Source: Pseudohongiella nitratireducens
GTDB lineage: Bacteria; Pseudomonadota; Gammaproteobacteria; Pseudomonadales; Pseudohongiellaceae
Direction of reading: 5' to 3'
Length of the DNA: 64,000 nt
Assembly (NCBI RefSeq): GCF_001642735.1
Contig: NZ_LWHM01000008.1
Location: 1 to 64,000, forward strand
Shown here: piece after piece, positions 52,661-61,454 of the stretch
Numbering within the stretch: position 1 is the first letter of the stretch
Layout of the letters: each line of letters starts with the position of its first letter
The notes under the pieces: generated by a model
Database searches by the model: none
What the model was told of the DNA's origin: nothing
The model's input: the letters and a program-made list of their open reading frames with translations, nothing else
Program-made: the position numbers and the translations under genes

Positions 52661-53425
52661 TTAGAACCACACTCTAAAGCCGGCAACCAATGCCAGATTA
52701 TCAACGTCTCCGCCTTCAGCGCGTGTCAGATCAGCCGTGTCGCCATATTGGCGCTTCCAGCTGACGCCAATATATGGAGCGAATTCTCGACGAACTTCGT
52801 AACGCAATCGCAGACCTAGTTGCACATCATTCAACCCGCTACCGACGCCAAATCTAGGTACTGAACTGGCTGCAATATTGGTTTCAAATCGAGGTTGCAG
52901 TATGAGGCGTTGCGAGAACAACAGGTCGTAAGTGCCTACTAATCTAGCCGAGACGTCGCCATCCTCGCTGATAAAGAGGGCGGGCTCGACTTCGAATCGA
53001 TAAGGCGCTAAACCTTGGACGCCCAGCACCGCAAAACTGCGATCCTGATCGGGGCCAGAGCCATACTGTCGGTCATAGCGCAGGCCGACCTGCAAATCCC
53101 AAAACGGCGCGATCATTCGGCTATAGAGCGCTTGAAGTTCCAACTCGCCGCCGTTTGCTGATGTTTGGTCGTCACCTTCAAATTTCATCCACAGTTTGTT
53201 GGTGTCGGTGCCATACCAGCCCTGCATATCCCAGCGAAGCGTATCGGCGCCGTCGTTGTCGCGATACTCGAACTGGTCTACGATGATCATACCGAACGAT
53301 AAGTTGTCTTCAACGGGTTCCGGCCAACCGGATTCCTCAGCGAAAGCAAAGCTATTGATAATTATCAAAAAGCTGCCTAGCACAATTCGAATCGAGGGGG
53401 ATGTGGTGAGCAATTGATTATCCAT
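52661..53425 (-). CDS. copB: CopB family outer-membrane copper resistance protein
   Basis: Beta-barrel protein of the CopB/PcoB family. It has a signal peptide (IRIVLGSFLIIINSFAFA), then directly the barrel region with NLSFGMIIVDQFEYR, DLQVGLRYDRQYG, RLILQPRFETNIAA and LGLRLRYEVRREFAPYIGV. The Met/His-rich N-terminal segment present in many CopB proteins is missing. The start at 53425 overlaps the copA stop by 8 bp (ATGGATAA), showing tight coupling. With this start the protein has 254 residues. Confidence 0.9.
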   Translation of the reverse strand: MDNQLLTTSPSIRIVLGSFLIIINSFAFAEESGWPEPVEDNLSFGMIIVDQFEYRDNDGADTLRWDMQGWYGTDTNKLWMKFEGDDQTSANGGELELQALYSRMIAPFWDLQVGLRYDRQYGSGPDQDRSFAVLGVQGLAPYRFEVEPALFISEDGDVSARLVGTYDLLFSQRLILQPRFETNIAASSVPRFGVGSGLNDVQLGLRLRYEVRREFAPYIGVSWKRQYGDTADLTRAEGGDVDNLALVAGFRVWF

Positions 53426-55196
53426 TGCGGTTCTCCGATGACACTGCATCATTGGTCACCGACACCACTCGAAACATACCCATGTCCATGTGATACAACA
53501 GGTGGCAGTGGAAGGCCCAGTTGCCGGGGGCATCTGCACTGATCAGCGCGGTCAGCCGCTCACCAGGCTTCACGTTGAGGGTGTGTTTGCGCGGCCGGTA
53601 TTCACCGGCGCCATTCTCGAGTTCCATCCACATACCGTGCAGGTGAATCGGATGTTCCATCATGGTGTCGTTGACCAGCACCAAGCGCAGGCGTTCGCCA
53701 TACTTAAAGTGGACAGGACCATCCACTTCAGAAAACTTTTTACCATCGAACGACCACATGTACCGATCCATCACGCCGGTCAGGTGCAATTCTACTTCGC
53801 GTTCCGGAGGCCGTTGATCGGGATACGGCGACAGGCTGCGTAAATCGGTGTACACCAACACGCGACGGCCATTGTTCTCCAGTCCGTTGCCCGGTTCGCT
53901 CAGGCGATTACTCGGAAATTCCGCGACCATCGTATTGCCTTTACCGTGACGGTCCGGGCCATGCTTTACTGGCGATGATGCTGTTGACATGCCAGTGCCA
54001 TTGCGTGACATGTCCATACTGCCCATCGTCTGTTTCTTAGCAGACATTTCACCTGGCATCGCCATCGCACCCATGCCCATATCCTTCATTGTGCGCACAG
54101 GACGATTGCCTAGCGGCGGTATTGCTGCCTCGAGCCCTGCTTTGGATGCCAGGGTTCCGCGCGCAAAACCGCTGCGGTCCATGGAGGCTGCGAAAATCGT
54201 GTATGCCGCCTCGTCGACAGGCTCGACAATGACGTCATAGGTTTCCGCCACGCCAATTCGAAATTCATCAACAGCGACCGGCTGAACATTCTGCCCGTCT
54301 GCTTGTACCACGGTCATTTTCAGTCCCGGGATGCGGACATCAAAGTAACTCATCGATGCGCCGTTGATAAACCGCAGGCGTATGCGCTCTCCCGGCCGAA
54401 ACAAGCCTGTCCAATTGGAATCTGGCGCCATTCCGTTCATTAAATAGGTATAGGTAGCACCGCTAATGTCGGCGATGTCTGTCGGCGCCATCCGCGATCG
54501 CGCCCAGACCATGCGTTCTCGAACCGTTTTACCCCAACCGTTCTCTTCAGCATCGTTAAACAACTCAGGTACCGTGCGCCGTTGATAGTTGTAGTAATCG
54601 CTTTGCTTCTTCAGTTTCTTCAGAACGCTCATTGGGTTCTCAAACGTCCAGTCAGAAAGCATGACCACGTATTCCCTGTCATAAGCAAACGGCTCCGGGT
54701 CAATCGGATCAATAATTAGCGGCCCATAGTGACCTTGCTGTTCCTGCAACCCAGAATGGCTGTGATACCAGTACGTGCCGCTTTGTTTGACAGGGAATGC
54801 ATAGCGAAACGTCTCGCCCGGTTTGATGCCTGCATAGCTAACACCGGGGACACCATCCATTTCATAGGGGACCAGTAAGCCATGCCAGTGAATGGAGGTG
54901 TCTTCATCCAGTTGATTCGTGACCCGCATAACCGCGTCCTGCCCTTCTTTTAGGCGGACAAGCGGACCTGGAATGGAGCCACTGATCGTCACCGTATCGC
55001 CCAACCGCCCGCCAATATCAAGGGGCTGACGGGTAATATTGAGATCAATCGGGCGGGTTGCTTGTTCGGGACTTAAGCCTAAGGTTTCTACGGCAAAAGC
55101 CGGGACCAAAGAATTGAGCCCAAGGATTGCACCTGTAGCACCCGCTTGCGTTATAAAGCGGCGTCTTGATTTCGAATACATCGTTTGGTTGTTCAT
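53418..55196 (-). CDS. copA: CopA family multicopper oxidase (copper resistance)
   Basis: Periplasmic copper-tolerance oxidase. It has a twin-arginine signal peptide (KSRRRFITQAGATGAILG). The copper sites are visible: HWHGLLVPYEMDG, YWYHSHSG, HPIHLHGMWME and HCHLLYHMDMGMF, together giving the type 1, 2 and 3 ligands. A Met-rich stretch (MKDMGMGAMAMPGEM, then MGSMDMS) probably binds extra copper. The ATG at 55196 follows GGAG and is preferred to a TTG 15 bases upstream. The 592 residues are normal for CopA/PcoA. It is separated from the small upstream gene by 100 bp. Confidence 0.95.
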   Translation of the reverse strand: MNNQTMYSKSRRRFITQAGATGAILGLNSLVPAFAVETLGLSPEQATRPIDLNITRQPLDIGGRLGDTVTISGSIPGPLVRLKEGQDAVMRVTNQLDEDTSIHWHGLLVPYEMDGVPGVSYAGIKPGETFRYAFPVKQSGTYWYHSHSGLQEQQGHYGPLIIDPIDPEPFAYDREYVVMLSDWTFENPMSVLKKLKKQSDYYNYQRRTVPELFNDAEENGWGKTVRERMVWARSRMAPTDIADISGATYTYLMNGMAPDSNWTGLFRPGERIRLRFINGASMSYFDVRIPGLKMTVVQADGQNVQPVAVDEFRIGVAETYDVIVEPVDEAAYTIFAASMDRSGFARGTLASKAGLEAAIPPLGNRPVRTMKDMGMGAMAMPGEMSAKKQTMGSMDMSRNGTGMSTASSPVKHGPDRHGKGNTMVAEFPSNRLSEPGNGLENNGRRVLVYTDLRSLSPYPDQRPPEREVELHLTGVMDRYMWSFDGKKFSEVDGPVHFKYGERLRLVLVNDTMMEHPIHLHGMWMELENGAGEYRPRKHTLNVKPGERLTALISADAPGNWAFHCHLLYHMDMGMFRVVSVTNDAVSSENRNG

Positions 55197-55296
55197 TGTT
55201 CGCTCCAACAAATAATCTTGGTTGCTTGCGCGCTATCCCGGCGTAAAAAGCACGCCCTGGCGGAATAACTTAGTTTTGGAAATTGGCACTATCCAG

Positions 55297-55725
55297 TCAA
55301 TGACGACGATAGGCCACTGACATCAAAAAGTTGGCAGGCAAATTCAGCAGGCGATCATAACGATGAACTGGCGAATCGACTGTTCTCTGAGGCGGAACAT
55401 GCTCGCGTGCCGAGTTCGAAGTGACCTGCGCTTGAGGCCATATGGATTCACTGAATTTGAATACAGCGACAAGATTGTCGTCGAGGTCATCGATGCGCGT
55501 CGTCGGTTGGAGGGCATCCTGTTGGAGATGCTCTGTGGCATTAACCGCACAATGGGTAAAGCAATGGTCATAAGAACACTCACCATCGCACGGTCCACCA
55601 TCGACTGAATGATGCGCATGTTCGTCTATCCCTGTGCTTGCATTTGCATAGCACACCCCGACACCCGCGCCTAAGACCAAGGGGAGGACCAGAAACGAAG
55701 ATATAAAAAGGCGGAGGATCGACAT
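55297..55725 (-). CDS. Small secreted Cys/His-containing protein, first gene of the copper operon
   Basis: A 142-residue protein with a signal peptide (MSILRLFISSFLVLPLVLGA) and a mature part carrying clustered potential metal ligands: DEHAHHS, then GECSYDHCFTHCAV. I do not recognise the family with certainty; CopL-like or DUF2946-like accessory proteins are possible. A periplasmic copper-binding role is inferred from the ligands and the place at the head of copA-copB. The ATG at 55725 lies about one base after the start point predicted from the promoter below, so the message may be leaderless. Confidence 0.65.
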   Translation of the reverse strand: MSILRLFISSFLVLPLVLGAGVGVCYANASTGIDEHAHHSVDGGPCDGECSYDHCFTHCAVNATEHLQQDALQPTTRIDDLDDNLVAVFKFSESIWPQAQVTSNSAREHVPPQRTVDSPVHRYDRLLNLPANFLMSVAYRRH

Positions 55726-55732
55726 GCTTGCC

Positions 55733-55761
55733 ACTATATACTCCCCGGTAGTATTTAACAA
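55733..55761 (-). promoter_or_regulatory. Promoter of the copper operon with operator in the spacer
   Basis: On the minus strand TTGTTA (-35, 55761-55756) and TATAGT (-10, 55738-55733) are separated by exactly 17 bases. The imperfect palindrome at 55738-55754 fills this spacer, so a bound repressor would cover the promoter. Confidence 0.65.
55738..55754. promoter_or_regulatory. Candidate CsoR operator (copper operon side)
   Basis: ATACTCCCCGGTAGTAT is a 17-bp palindrome with one mismatched pair. It shares spacing and arms with the perfect palindrome at 55855-55871. GC-centred palindromes with AT ends are typical of CsoR operators. Confidence 0.65.
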
Positions 55762-55854
55762 GACCAAGCGATTAGGGTTAAAATCATTCAATCTTGGCTG
55801 CGCATCAACGGTCACGTGAGAACTCGAGACTGATATCAAGCTGATGGTCGTTGT

Positions 55855-55871
55855 ATACTCCTAAGGAGTAT
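55855..55871. promoter_or_regulatory. Candidate CsoR operator (csoR side)
   Basis: ATACTCCTAAGGAGTAT is a perfect 17-bp palindrome (7-bp arms, 3-bp centre) located 20 bp before the csoR ATG, suited to autoregulation. No good -35/-10 pair could be fixed around it. Confidence 0.65.
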
Positions 55872-56038
55872 GTCGACCGAGTGATAACACCATGTCCAAC
55901 CTTGAAAAATCAGATTTGCCCGCCTCTCGAAAAGCGATTTCGAGGCGCCTTAAGCGAATCGAAGGTCAAGTCCGCGGCGTAGATCGAATGCTGGAACAAG
56001 GTCGCTACCGCTGTTTGTCAGCATAGTTGTCGTGTTTT

Positions 56039-57091
56039 TTACGCAGCGGCCTCTAAGCTGCGACTCTCCTTCTCAGGATTCAACCAGACCTCTTCTGGCA
56101 AATCCCAATTCCGAGTTCTCCCCGACCAGCGCTTCGGATTGGCTGCTTTCGCGGCCTCGTAAACGGCCTTTCGCTGTTGTATGACTTCTGTCGTCTGGCC
56201 ACTATGCCGTTGCGCCGGAGTGATGAACTTCAACCCGCTGTGCTTGTGTTCCTGGTTATACCAGGTCGCAAATTGGAGTACCCAGGCCCGGGCATCGCCC
56301 AGTGTTGCAAAGCCTTTGTAAGGGTAATCAGGGCGGTACTTGCACGTTCGGAAGATCGACTCAGCATAGGCATTATCGTTACTGACCCGAGGGCGGCTAT
56401 AGGACGACATGATACCCAGTCGGTACAGGGTTTCCATCAGTGACGCGCCTTTCATCGGGCTGCCGTTGTCCGAGTGCAGAACCAGGTGTACACCGGCAAT
56501 ACCCTCACGTAAATACGCCTTGGTTACCAGTTCTGACGCCAGTTCACTGGACTCTCCCTCATGGATTTCCCAGCCCACAATCTTGCGGCTGTACAGGTCG
56601 AGGATGAGGTACAGGTAGAAGAAGATTCCTTTGGCAGGACCGGGCAACCAGGTCACGTCCCAACACCACACCTGATTCGGGCCGGTGGCACAGTGCGTGT
56701 TGAGTGGCTTGGCGGTCGGTGCCTTACTGCGGCCCCGGTGCTGCTGTTGGCTCTGTTCACGAAGCACACGATAGAACGTGGACTCAGAGGCGATAAAGCA
56801 CCCTTCATCCGCCAGGGCCGGTACAATCTGGCTGGGTGGCAGGCTTCTGTGTACTGGGCTATTCACGGCGACCAGCACGGCCTCGCGCTCTTGCTGTGTC
56901 AGTTTGTGAACCGGTGGCGGACGGGTCGCACCAGGGCGACCATCTGCCTTAACATCCCCCTCCCGGGTCCAGCGCTGATAGGTGCGCATGGCTATGCCCA
57001 TTTCTGCGCACGCCCTGAAGGTCCGGGCACCAGCATCGGTTGTTTCCTTGATCAGCCTGACGGCTCGCTCGCGATCTGGGGTGCTAATCAT
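56039..57091 (-). CDS. IS3-family transposase OrfB
   Basis: DDE transposase of 350 residues with an N-terminal helix-turn-helix (RTFRACAEMGIAMRTYQRW) and the integrase core. Catalytic positions are in VWCWDVTWL, LHSDNGSPMKG and DNAYAESIFRTCKYRP. Its ATG overlaps the orfA stop (ATGA). No internal stop was seen, so it is probably intact. It shares many motifs with the truncated OrfB at the left edge of the window. Confidence 0.93.
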   Translation of the reverse strand: MISTPDRERAVRLIKETTDAGARTFRACAEMGIAMRTYQRWTREGDVKADGRPGATRPPPVHKLTQQEREAVLVAVNSPVHRSLPPSQIVPALADEGCFIASESTFYRVLREQSQQQHRGRSKAPTAKPLNTHCATGPNQVWCWDVTWLPGPAKGIFFYLYLILDLYSRKIVGWEIHEGESSELASELVTKAYLREGIAGVHLVLHSDNGSPMKGASLMETLYRLGIMSSYSRPRVSNDNAYAESIFRTCKYRPDYPYKGFATLGDARAWVLQFATWYNQEHKHSGLKFITPAQRHSGQTTEVIQQRKAVYEAAKAANPKRWSGRTRNWDLPEEVWLNPEKESRSLEAAA

Positions 57092-57585
57092 TCGTCCTCT
57101 CCCTCGCCCCAGATCGCATGCATCTTTTTTCGAAGCACCAGTAACGCAGCGGTTTCCGCCAGCGCCTTCTCTTTATGACGCAGATCGCGCTTCAGCTCCT
57201 TGATCTCTTTCTTCGCCGATCGAGCCTGATCCCGCGCTGACCTGGCCTGTTCTACTGCCGTGGCATTGGCGTGCATGCAAACCTCTTTCCACGCCAGTAT
57301 CTGCTCCGCATACAGCCCCTTCTTGCGGCAGTACTCGGCCACCTCCGCCTCGTTCAGAGCGGCGGTCTCCAGCACGACTGCAAACTTGTCTTCGGGCGAC
57401 CAACCTTCCGGATTCCTTCCATCCCCTGGCACTACCATCCCTCCTGATCGGGCTTGTTTGCGCCAATGATACAGGGTCACGTCGGAGATTCCCGTCTCTT
57501 CTGATAGCACGCGTACCGGGGTGTTTTCTGGCGGCATCATTCTTCTAAGCACCGCCTGCTTGCGTTCTTCTGGGTATTGTTTCAT
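57088..57585 (-). CDS. IS3-family transposase OrfA
   Basis: DNA-binding component of 165 residues, longer than most IS3 OrfA proteins. It starts QYPEERKQAVLRRMMPPEN with a helix-turn-helix (VRVLSEETGISDVTLYHWRK) and ends in a long charged coiled coil (QARSAKKEIKELKRDLRHKE). It overlaps orfB by 4 bp, allowing coupled expression. Confidence 0.9.
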   Translation of the reverse strand: MKQYPEERKQAVLRRMMPPENTPVRVLSEETGISDVTLYHWRKQARSGGMVVPGDGRNPEGWSPEDKFAVVLETAALNEAEVAEYCRKKGLYAEQILAWKEVCMHANATAVEQARSARDQARSAKKEIKELKRDLRHKEKALAETAALLVLRKKMHAIWGEGEDE

Positions 57586-57865
57586 TGCTCATTCCTGAGC
57601 GCCCCCCGAGTATTAATTGAAAATTGGACACGACAACTATCCTGACAGAGGGGGCTACTGTGTCGACATCTTGCAACAAATTCAGGCCACGAAAGCCGCG
57701 TTGAAAAAAGTTGAAACCGAACTTCTACGTGATCATGCAAATTCCTGTATTGAAGGTGCACTTAGAGAAGGCTCTTTGGATGAGCAAAGAGATAAGATCG
57801 TTGAACTCGTCGATCTGTTTGAACGAGGTCGCTGAGGGTCTGGTACCGAGAAAAAGTGCCTGCGT

Positions 57866-58471
57866 CTAGGCCGCCTCGCGTGAGCGTTTTACAATCTCAG
57901 AGACCGTGTTCTTGCTAATACCGAGATCCCGTGCAATCCATCGATAGCTCTTACCTTGTTCAATGAGGTGAAGCACTTTAGGTGAAAGTTTGTCGGATTT
58001 TGGGCGGAAGCCCTTCTTTCGGCCCAGCTTTTTGCCGCGAGCTTTTGCTGCAGCAAGACCGGATTTTACGCGTTCACTAATTAAATCACGTTCAAATTCT
58101 GCGATGCCGGATAGAAAGGTTGCCATCATCCGACCATGGGATGTCGATAGATCAAAGGTCATGCCGCTTATGGCGACCACCGAGACTTTCCAGTTTTCCA
58201 GGTCGCGGAGCGTGTTGAGCAGGTCGATGGTTGATCGACCCCATCGAGACAATTCTGTCACGACTACCGCATCGATTTCCCGGCGTTGCGCCAAGGCCAT
58301 AATTTTCTTTCGTTCTGTGCGATCCAATTTCGCACCTGACCCCGTTTCCTTGAAAACTCCAATGACGTCGTAGTTCGCTCGTTTAGCGAATGCTCGAAGA
58401 TCGCGTGCCTGCCGCGCACACGATTGATCAGCTGTCGACACTCGACAATAAATGGCTACCCGGTGTCCCAA
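57866..58471 (-). CDS. tnpR: Tn3-family serine resolvase TnpR
   Basis: Serine recombinase that resolves transposition cointegrates at res. The nucleophile Ser12 lies in IYCRVSTADQ, followed by VVVTELSRWGRS and FLSGIAEFERDLISERVK, then a C-terminal helix-turn-helix (SYRWIARDLGISKNTVSEIV) for res binding. Initiation is at a TTG with AGGTAGG upstream. Its 201 residues are normal. It is divergent from tnpA with 94 bp between, where res is expected. Confidence 0.93.
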   Translation of the reverse strand: MGHRVAIYCRVSTADQSCARQARDLRAFAKRANYDVIGVFKETGSGAKLDRTERKKIMALAQRREIDAVVVTELSRWGRSTIDLLNTLRDLENWKVSVVAISGMTFDLSTSHGRMMATFLSGIAEFERDLISERVKSGLAAAKARGKKLGRKKGFRPKSDKLSPKVLHLIEQGKSYRWIARDLGISKNTVSEIVKRSREAA

Positions 58472-58557
58472 TTAAACCTACCTCTCTTCATGGCTTGCAA
58501 AGCCGCATGTTTACTGGCTGGATTGGTGTCCTGTTTAGCCTTTAGTTTAACTGGGAC
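58465..58557. promoter_or_regulatory. Probable res site between tnpR and tnpA
   Basis: GTCCCAATTAAAC (58465-58477) and GTTTAACTGGGAC (58545-58557) are inverted copies with one mismatch, bracketing the divergent start region. Their position is where Tn3-type resolvases bind. The sub-site structure could not be resolved further by eye. Confidence 0.55.
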
Positions 58558-58565
58558 AGTATCGC

Positions 58566-61454
58566 ATGCCAAGACGCACCATTCTGACCGAACGACAACG
58601 GGAAGCACTGTTCGGATTGCCAGCGGATGAAGACTCGATGCTCCGCCACTACGTGTTGAGTGACGAGGACATGCAGCATGTCAAAACAAGGCGACGCCCC
58701 GGCAACCGATTGGGTTTCGCATTGCAGCTATGTGCCTTGCGGTATCCCGGTCGACTACTCCAACCAGGCGAATTCATCCCAGACCCAATTATCAAATTTA
58801 TTGGGGCGCAACTGGGTTTGTCGAAAAGCGACCTTGCCGACTATGCGGAGAGACGGCAGACACGCTATCAGCATTCGGTGTCGCTCCAGAATCTATACGG
58901 CTATCGAACTTATCAGGCTTCTGACCTAGATTTCGCCCAGTGGCTGGCATCAGCCGCTGAACAGGCCCACTCTAACGAAGGGTTGGCACGCGAAGTGGTC
59001 GCCCAAATGCGCCTTCGGCGCATTGTTGTACCGGCACCTTCAACGGTTGAACGATTGTGTGCAGATGCTCTGGTCGCCGCCGACAATCGTATCTCTAGGC
59101 GCATCGCGGATCGTCTCGACAACACCACAGTGGACAGACTCACCGCATTGCTCAGCGAAACAACGGTGACAGGCGTCACCCGATTCGTCTGGTTGCGCCA
59201 ACACGAACCGGGCAGCAACTCACGGGTGGTCAATGGGTTGCTCGATCGGCTGGAACGGATCGTTGATTTGGAACTCAGCCCTTCTTTGCTTCAGGGTGTG
59301 CCCTCGCACAGAGTAGCCCGCCTTCGTCGCCAGGGTGAACGCTACTATGCCGATGGCATGCGTGATCTACCTACGCATAGAAAACTGGCGATACTAGTCG
59401 TCTGTGGTGTTGAATGGCATGGCGCAATCGGTGACGCCATCGTCGAAACCCATGATCGAATTGTGGGTCGGCTGTACCGTGCTTCTGAGCGTGTTAGAGA
59501 TGATCAAATTAACGATCAACGTGCGCTCATCCAACAAACACTCAAAACTTTTTCCGAAGTAGGCGCATCGATCATCGCGGCGCGAGAAGCCGGCGAGCCC
59601 GTCGACACAGCCATTGAACAGGATTGCGGCTGGGAGGTATTCAATCGCCTGGTCGAAGATGCCACCGCTGTGAATGCCAAAGTTGGAGCCGATCCTCTGG
59701 ATTTTGTGAACAGTGGCTACGCTAGATTTCGTCGCTATGCACCACGGTTTCTGAACACACTCGCGATCGAAGGTGCGCAGTCAGCAGGACCGATACTCAA
59801 AGCAATTAACGCACTCCAACAACTGAACCGATCGAATAATCGGGGGTTACCAAACAATCTACCGATAGCCTTCGCTAGACCCAAATGGCGAAAGAGGTTG
59901 CAGCGCACAGACCGTCGAACTTGGGAAACTGCGATTCTTTTCGCTATTCGCGATGCATTTAGGGCAGGCGACATCTGGTTAAAAAATAGCCGTCGATATG
60001 CAGAGCCATCGAAAGAGTTGATACCGGTTAACGCCGTTGCAACGTCATCAGCACTGGCAGTACCGTTGGACCCTCTCGACTGGTTAACGCAACGGAAACA
60101 GGTGCTGGCTCAAGCATTTGAAGCCACAGGCGAAGCCGCACGCCGTGACCGGCTACCAAACGGGCTAATTCAAGACGGCGTACTCAAACTCTCCAAATTG
60201 GAGAAACAGGCGCCCGACAATGCCCATCAGCTAGTCATGGATTTGTACCGGCGTGTACCGCAAACACCGGTCACTGACATTCTGTTGTCGGTAGACCGTG
60301 AAATCGGGTTTACAGAAGCTTTCACAGATTTGCGAACAGGAGCGCCGTGTCGTGACCAAATCGGGCTCCTAACCGTACTACTCAGTGACGGCGTCAATTT
60401 GGGCCTTCGCAAGATGGGTGCCGTATCTACCACGCATTCTTTCTGGGAGTTGCTTAGGATTTCTCGGTGGCACGTACAAGACGATGGCTATCGGCAAGCA
60501 CTTGCGATGATCGTAGACGCGCAAAGTCGACTGCCTATGTCCAAAGTCTGGGGGCCCGGAGAGTCCGCGTCGGCCGATGGTCAATTCTTCCGAGCCTCAG
60601 GGCCTGGCGAAGCCATGAATGTGGTGAACAGACGCTATGGCATAGACCCAGGGATAAAGGGGTATACCCATGTCTCCGATCAGTATGCTCCGTTCTCGAC
60701 GCAAGCGATTCCGGCAACAGCACACGAAGCGCCTTATATTCTCGACGGACTGTTGTCGAATGACGCCGGACGGCGAGTGAAGGAACAATATGCAGATACC
60801 GGTGGGTTTACCGATCATGTGTTCGCCATGTGCTCACTGCTGGGCTACCGTTTTGCACCTCGTATTCGCGATCTACCGGCGAAACGCCTGTATGCATTTA
60901 ATCCAAGCGAGGTACACAAGACACTGAGGCCGTTGGTTGCGGCCAAGATCAACGAAGACCTTATCGTACGCAATTGGCCCGACATCCTCCGGTTATCAGC
61001 AAGTGCAGCGGCAAACACAGTGAAACCCAGTCAGCTCTTAAAACGACTATCTGCTTACCCGCGACAGAATGAACTGGCTGTCGCCCTACGTGAGATCGGT
61101 CGAGTTGAACGATCGTTGTTTATGATGCAGTGGATGTTGGACGCTGAGTTGCAACAGCGCGTACAGATGGGGCTCAACAAAGGTGAGTCACACCACGCCC
61201 TAAAGCGCGCAATCAGTTTTCATCGTCGAGGTGAGATTCGTGATCGATCCTCTGAGGGACAACACTATCGAATTGCTGGGATGAATCTCATTGCGGCAAT
61301 CATTATCTATTGGAACACCAAAAAGCTGGGGGAAATTGTCGAGACACTCACCAATGCCGGTGAGGCACCAAATCCCGATCTACTGCCCCATGTATCCCCT
61401 CTGGGGTGGGAGCATATCAATCTAACTGGTGAATACCATTGGCCCGATGCTTAG
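58566..61454 (+). CDS. tnpA: Tn3-family transposase TnpA
   Basis: Large replicative DDE transposase (962 residues) with an N-terminal DUF4158 region (PRRTILTERQREALFGLPAD) and the Tn3 catalytic domain. Candidate catalytic residues are Asp in SASADGQFF, Asp in QYADTGGFTDHVFAMCSLLG and Glu in NKGESHHALKRAIS. The gene is uninterrupted. Its stop codon lies inside the right terminal repeat, showing that the element ends exactly behind its transposase. Confidence 0.96.
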   Translation: MPRRTILTERQREALFGLPADEDSMLRHYVLSDEDMQHVKTRRRPGNRLGFALQLCALRYPGRLLQPGEFIPDPIIKFIGAQLGLSKSDLADYAERRQTRYQHSVSLQNLYGYRTYQASDLDFAQWLASAAEQAHSNEGLAREVVAQMRLRRIVVPAPSTVERLCADALVAADNRISRRIADRLDNTTVDRLTALLSETTVTGVTRFVWLRQHEPGSNSRVVNGLLDRLERIVDLELSPSLLQGVPSHRVARLRRQGERYYADGMRDLPTHRKLAILVVCGVEWHGAIGDAIVETHDRIVGRLYRASERVRDDQINDQRALIQQTLKTFSEVGASIIAAREAGEPVDTAIEQDCGWEVFNRLVEDATAVNAKVGADPLDFVNSGYARFRRYAPRFLNTLAIEGAQSAGPILKAINALQQLNRSNNRGLPNNLPIAFARPKWRKRLQRTDRRTWETAILFAIRDAFRAGDIWLKNSRRYAEPSKELIPVNAVATSSALAVPLDPLDWLTQRKQVLAQAFEATGEAARRDRLPNGLIQDGVLKLSKLEKQAPDNAHQLVMDLYRRVPQTPVTDILLSVDREIGFTEAFTDLRTGAPCRDQIGLLTVLLSDGVNLGLRKMGAVSTTHSFWELLRISRWHVQDDGYRQALAMIVDAQSRLPMSKVWGPGESASADGQFFRASGPGEAMNVVNRRYGIDPGIKGYTHVSDQYAPFSTQAIPATAHEAPYILDGLLSNDAGRRVKEQYADTGGFTDHVFAMCSLLGYRFAPRIRDLPAKRLYAFNPSEVHKTLRPLVAAKINEDLIVRNWPDILRLSASAAANTVKPSQLLKRLSAYPRQNELAVALREIGRVERSLFMMQWMLDAELQQRVQMGLNKGESHHALKRAISFHRRGEIRDRSSEGQHYRIAGMNLIAAIIIYWNTKKLGEIVETLTNAGEAPNPDLLPHVSPLGWEHINLTGEYHWPDA

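Larger units (their letters stand above)
56009..57653 (-). mobile_element. IS3-family insertion sequence inside csoR
   Basis: A 1,645-bp element flanked by GCTAC on both sides (56004-56008 and 57654-57658; the duplication may be 4 or 5 bp). Near its ends are the inverted repeats TGTCAGCATAGTTGTCGTGT (56016-56035) and, on the opposite strand, TGTCAGGATAGTTGTCGTGT (57628-57647), with one mismatch. It is oriented against csoR. It carries orfA and orfB in overlapping frames and is related to the partial element at 1-790. Confidence 0.9.
55892..57835 (+). pseudogene. csoR: CsoR-type copper-sensing repressor gene, split by IS3-family element
   Basis: The 5' part (55892-56008) encodes ISRRLKRIEGQVRGVDRML up to GRY; the 3' part (57659-57835) continues CVDILQQIQATKAALKKVE to the stop. 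Joining 56008 to 57659, which removes the IS and one GCTAC repeat, gives a single open frame of about 98 codons. It has the copper ligand pattern Cys-x24-His-x3-Cys of CsoR (GRYC, RDHANSC). As it stands, translation stops at 56026 after 44 residues, lacking two of three ligands and most of the helical bundle, so the repressor should be non-functional. Confidence 0.92.

Noticed and set aside
56561-57178. Plus-strand frame of 205 codons inside the IS in csoR
   Set aside because: Antisense to the OrfB/OrfA transposase genes; no domain or ribosome-binding site.
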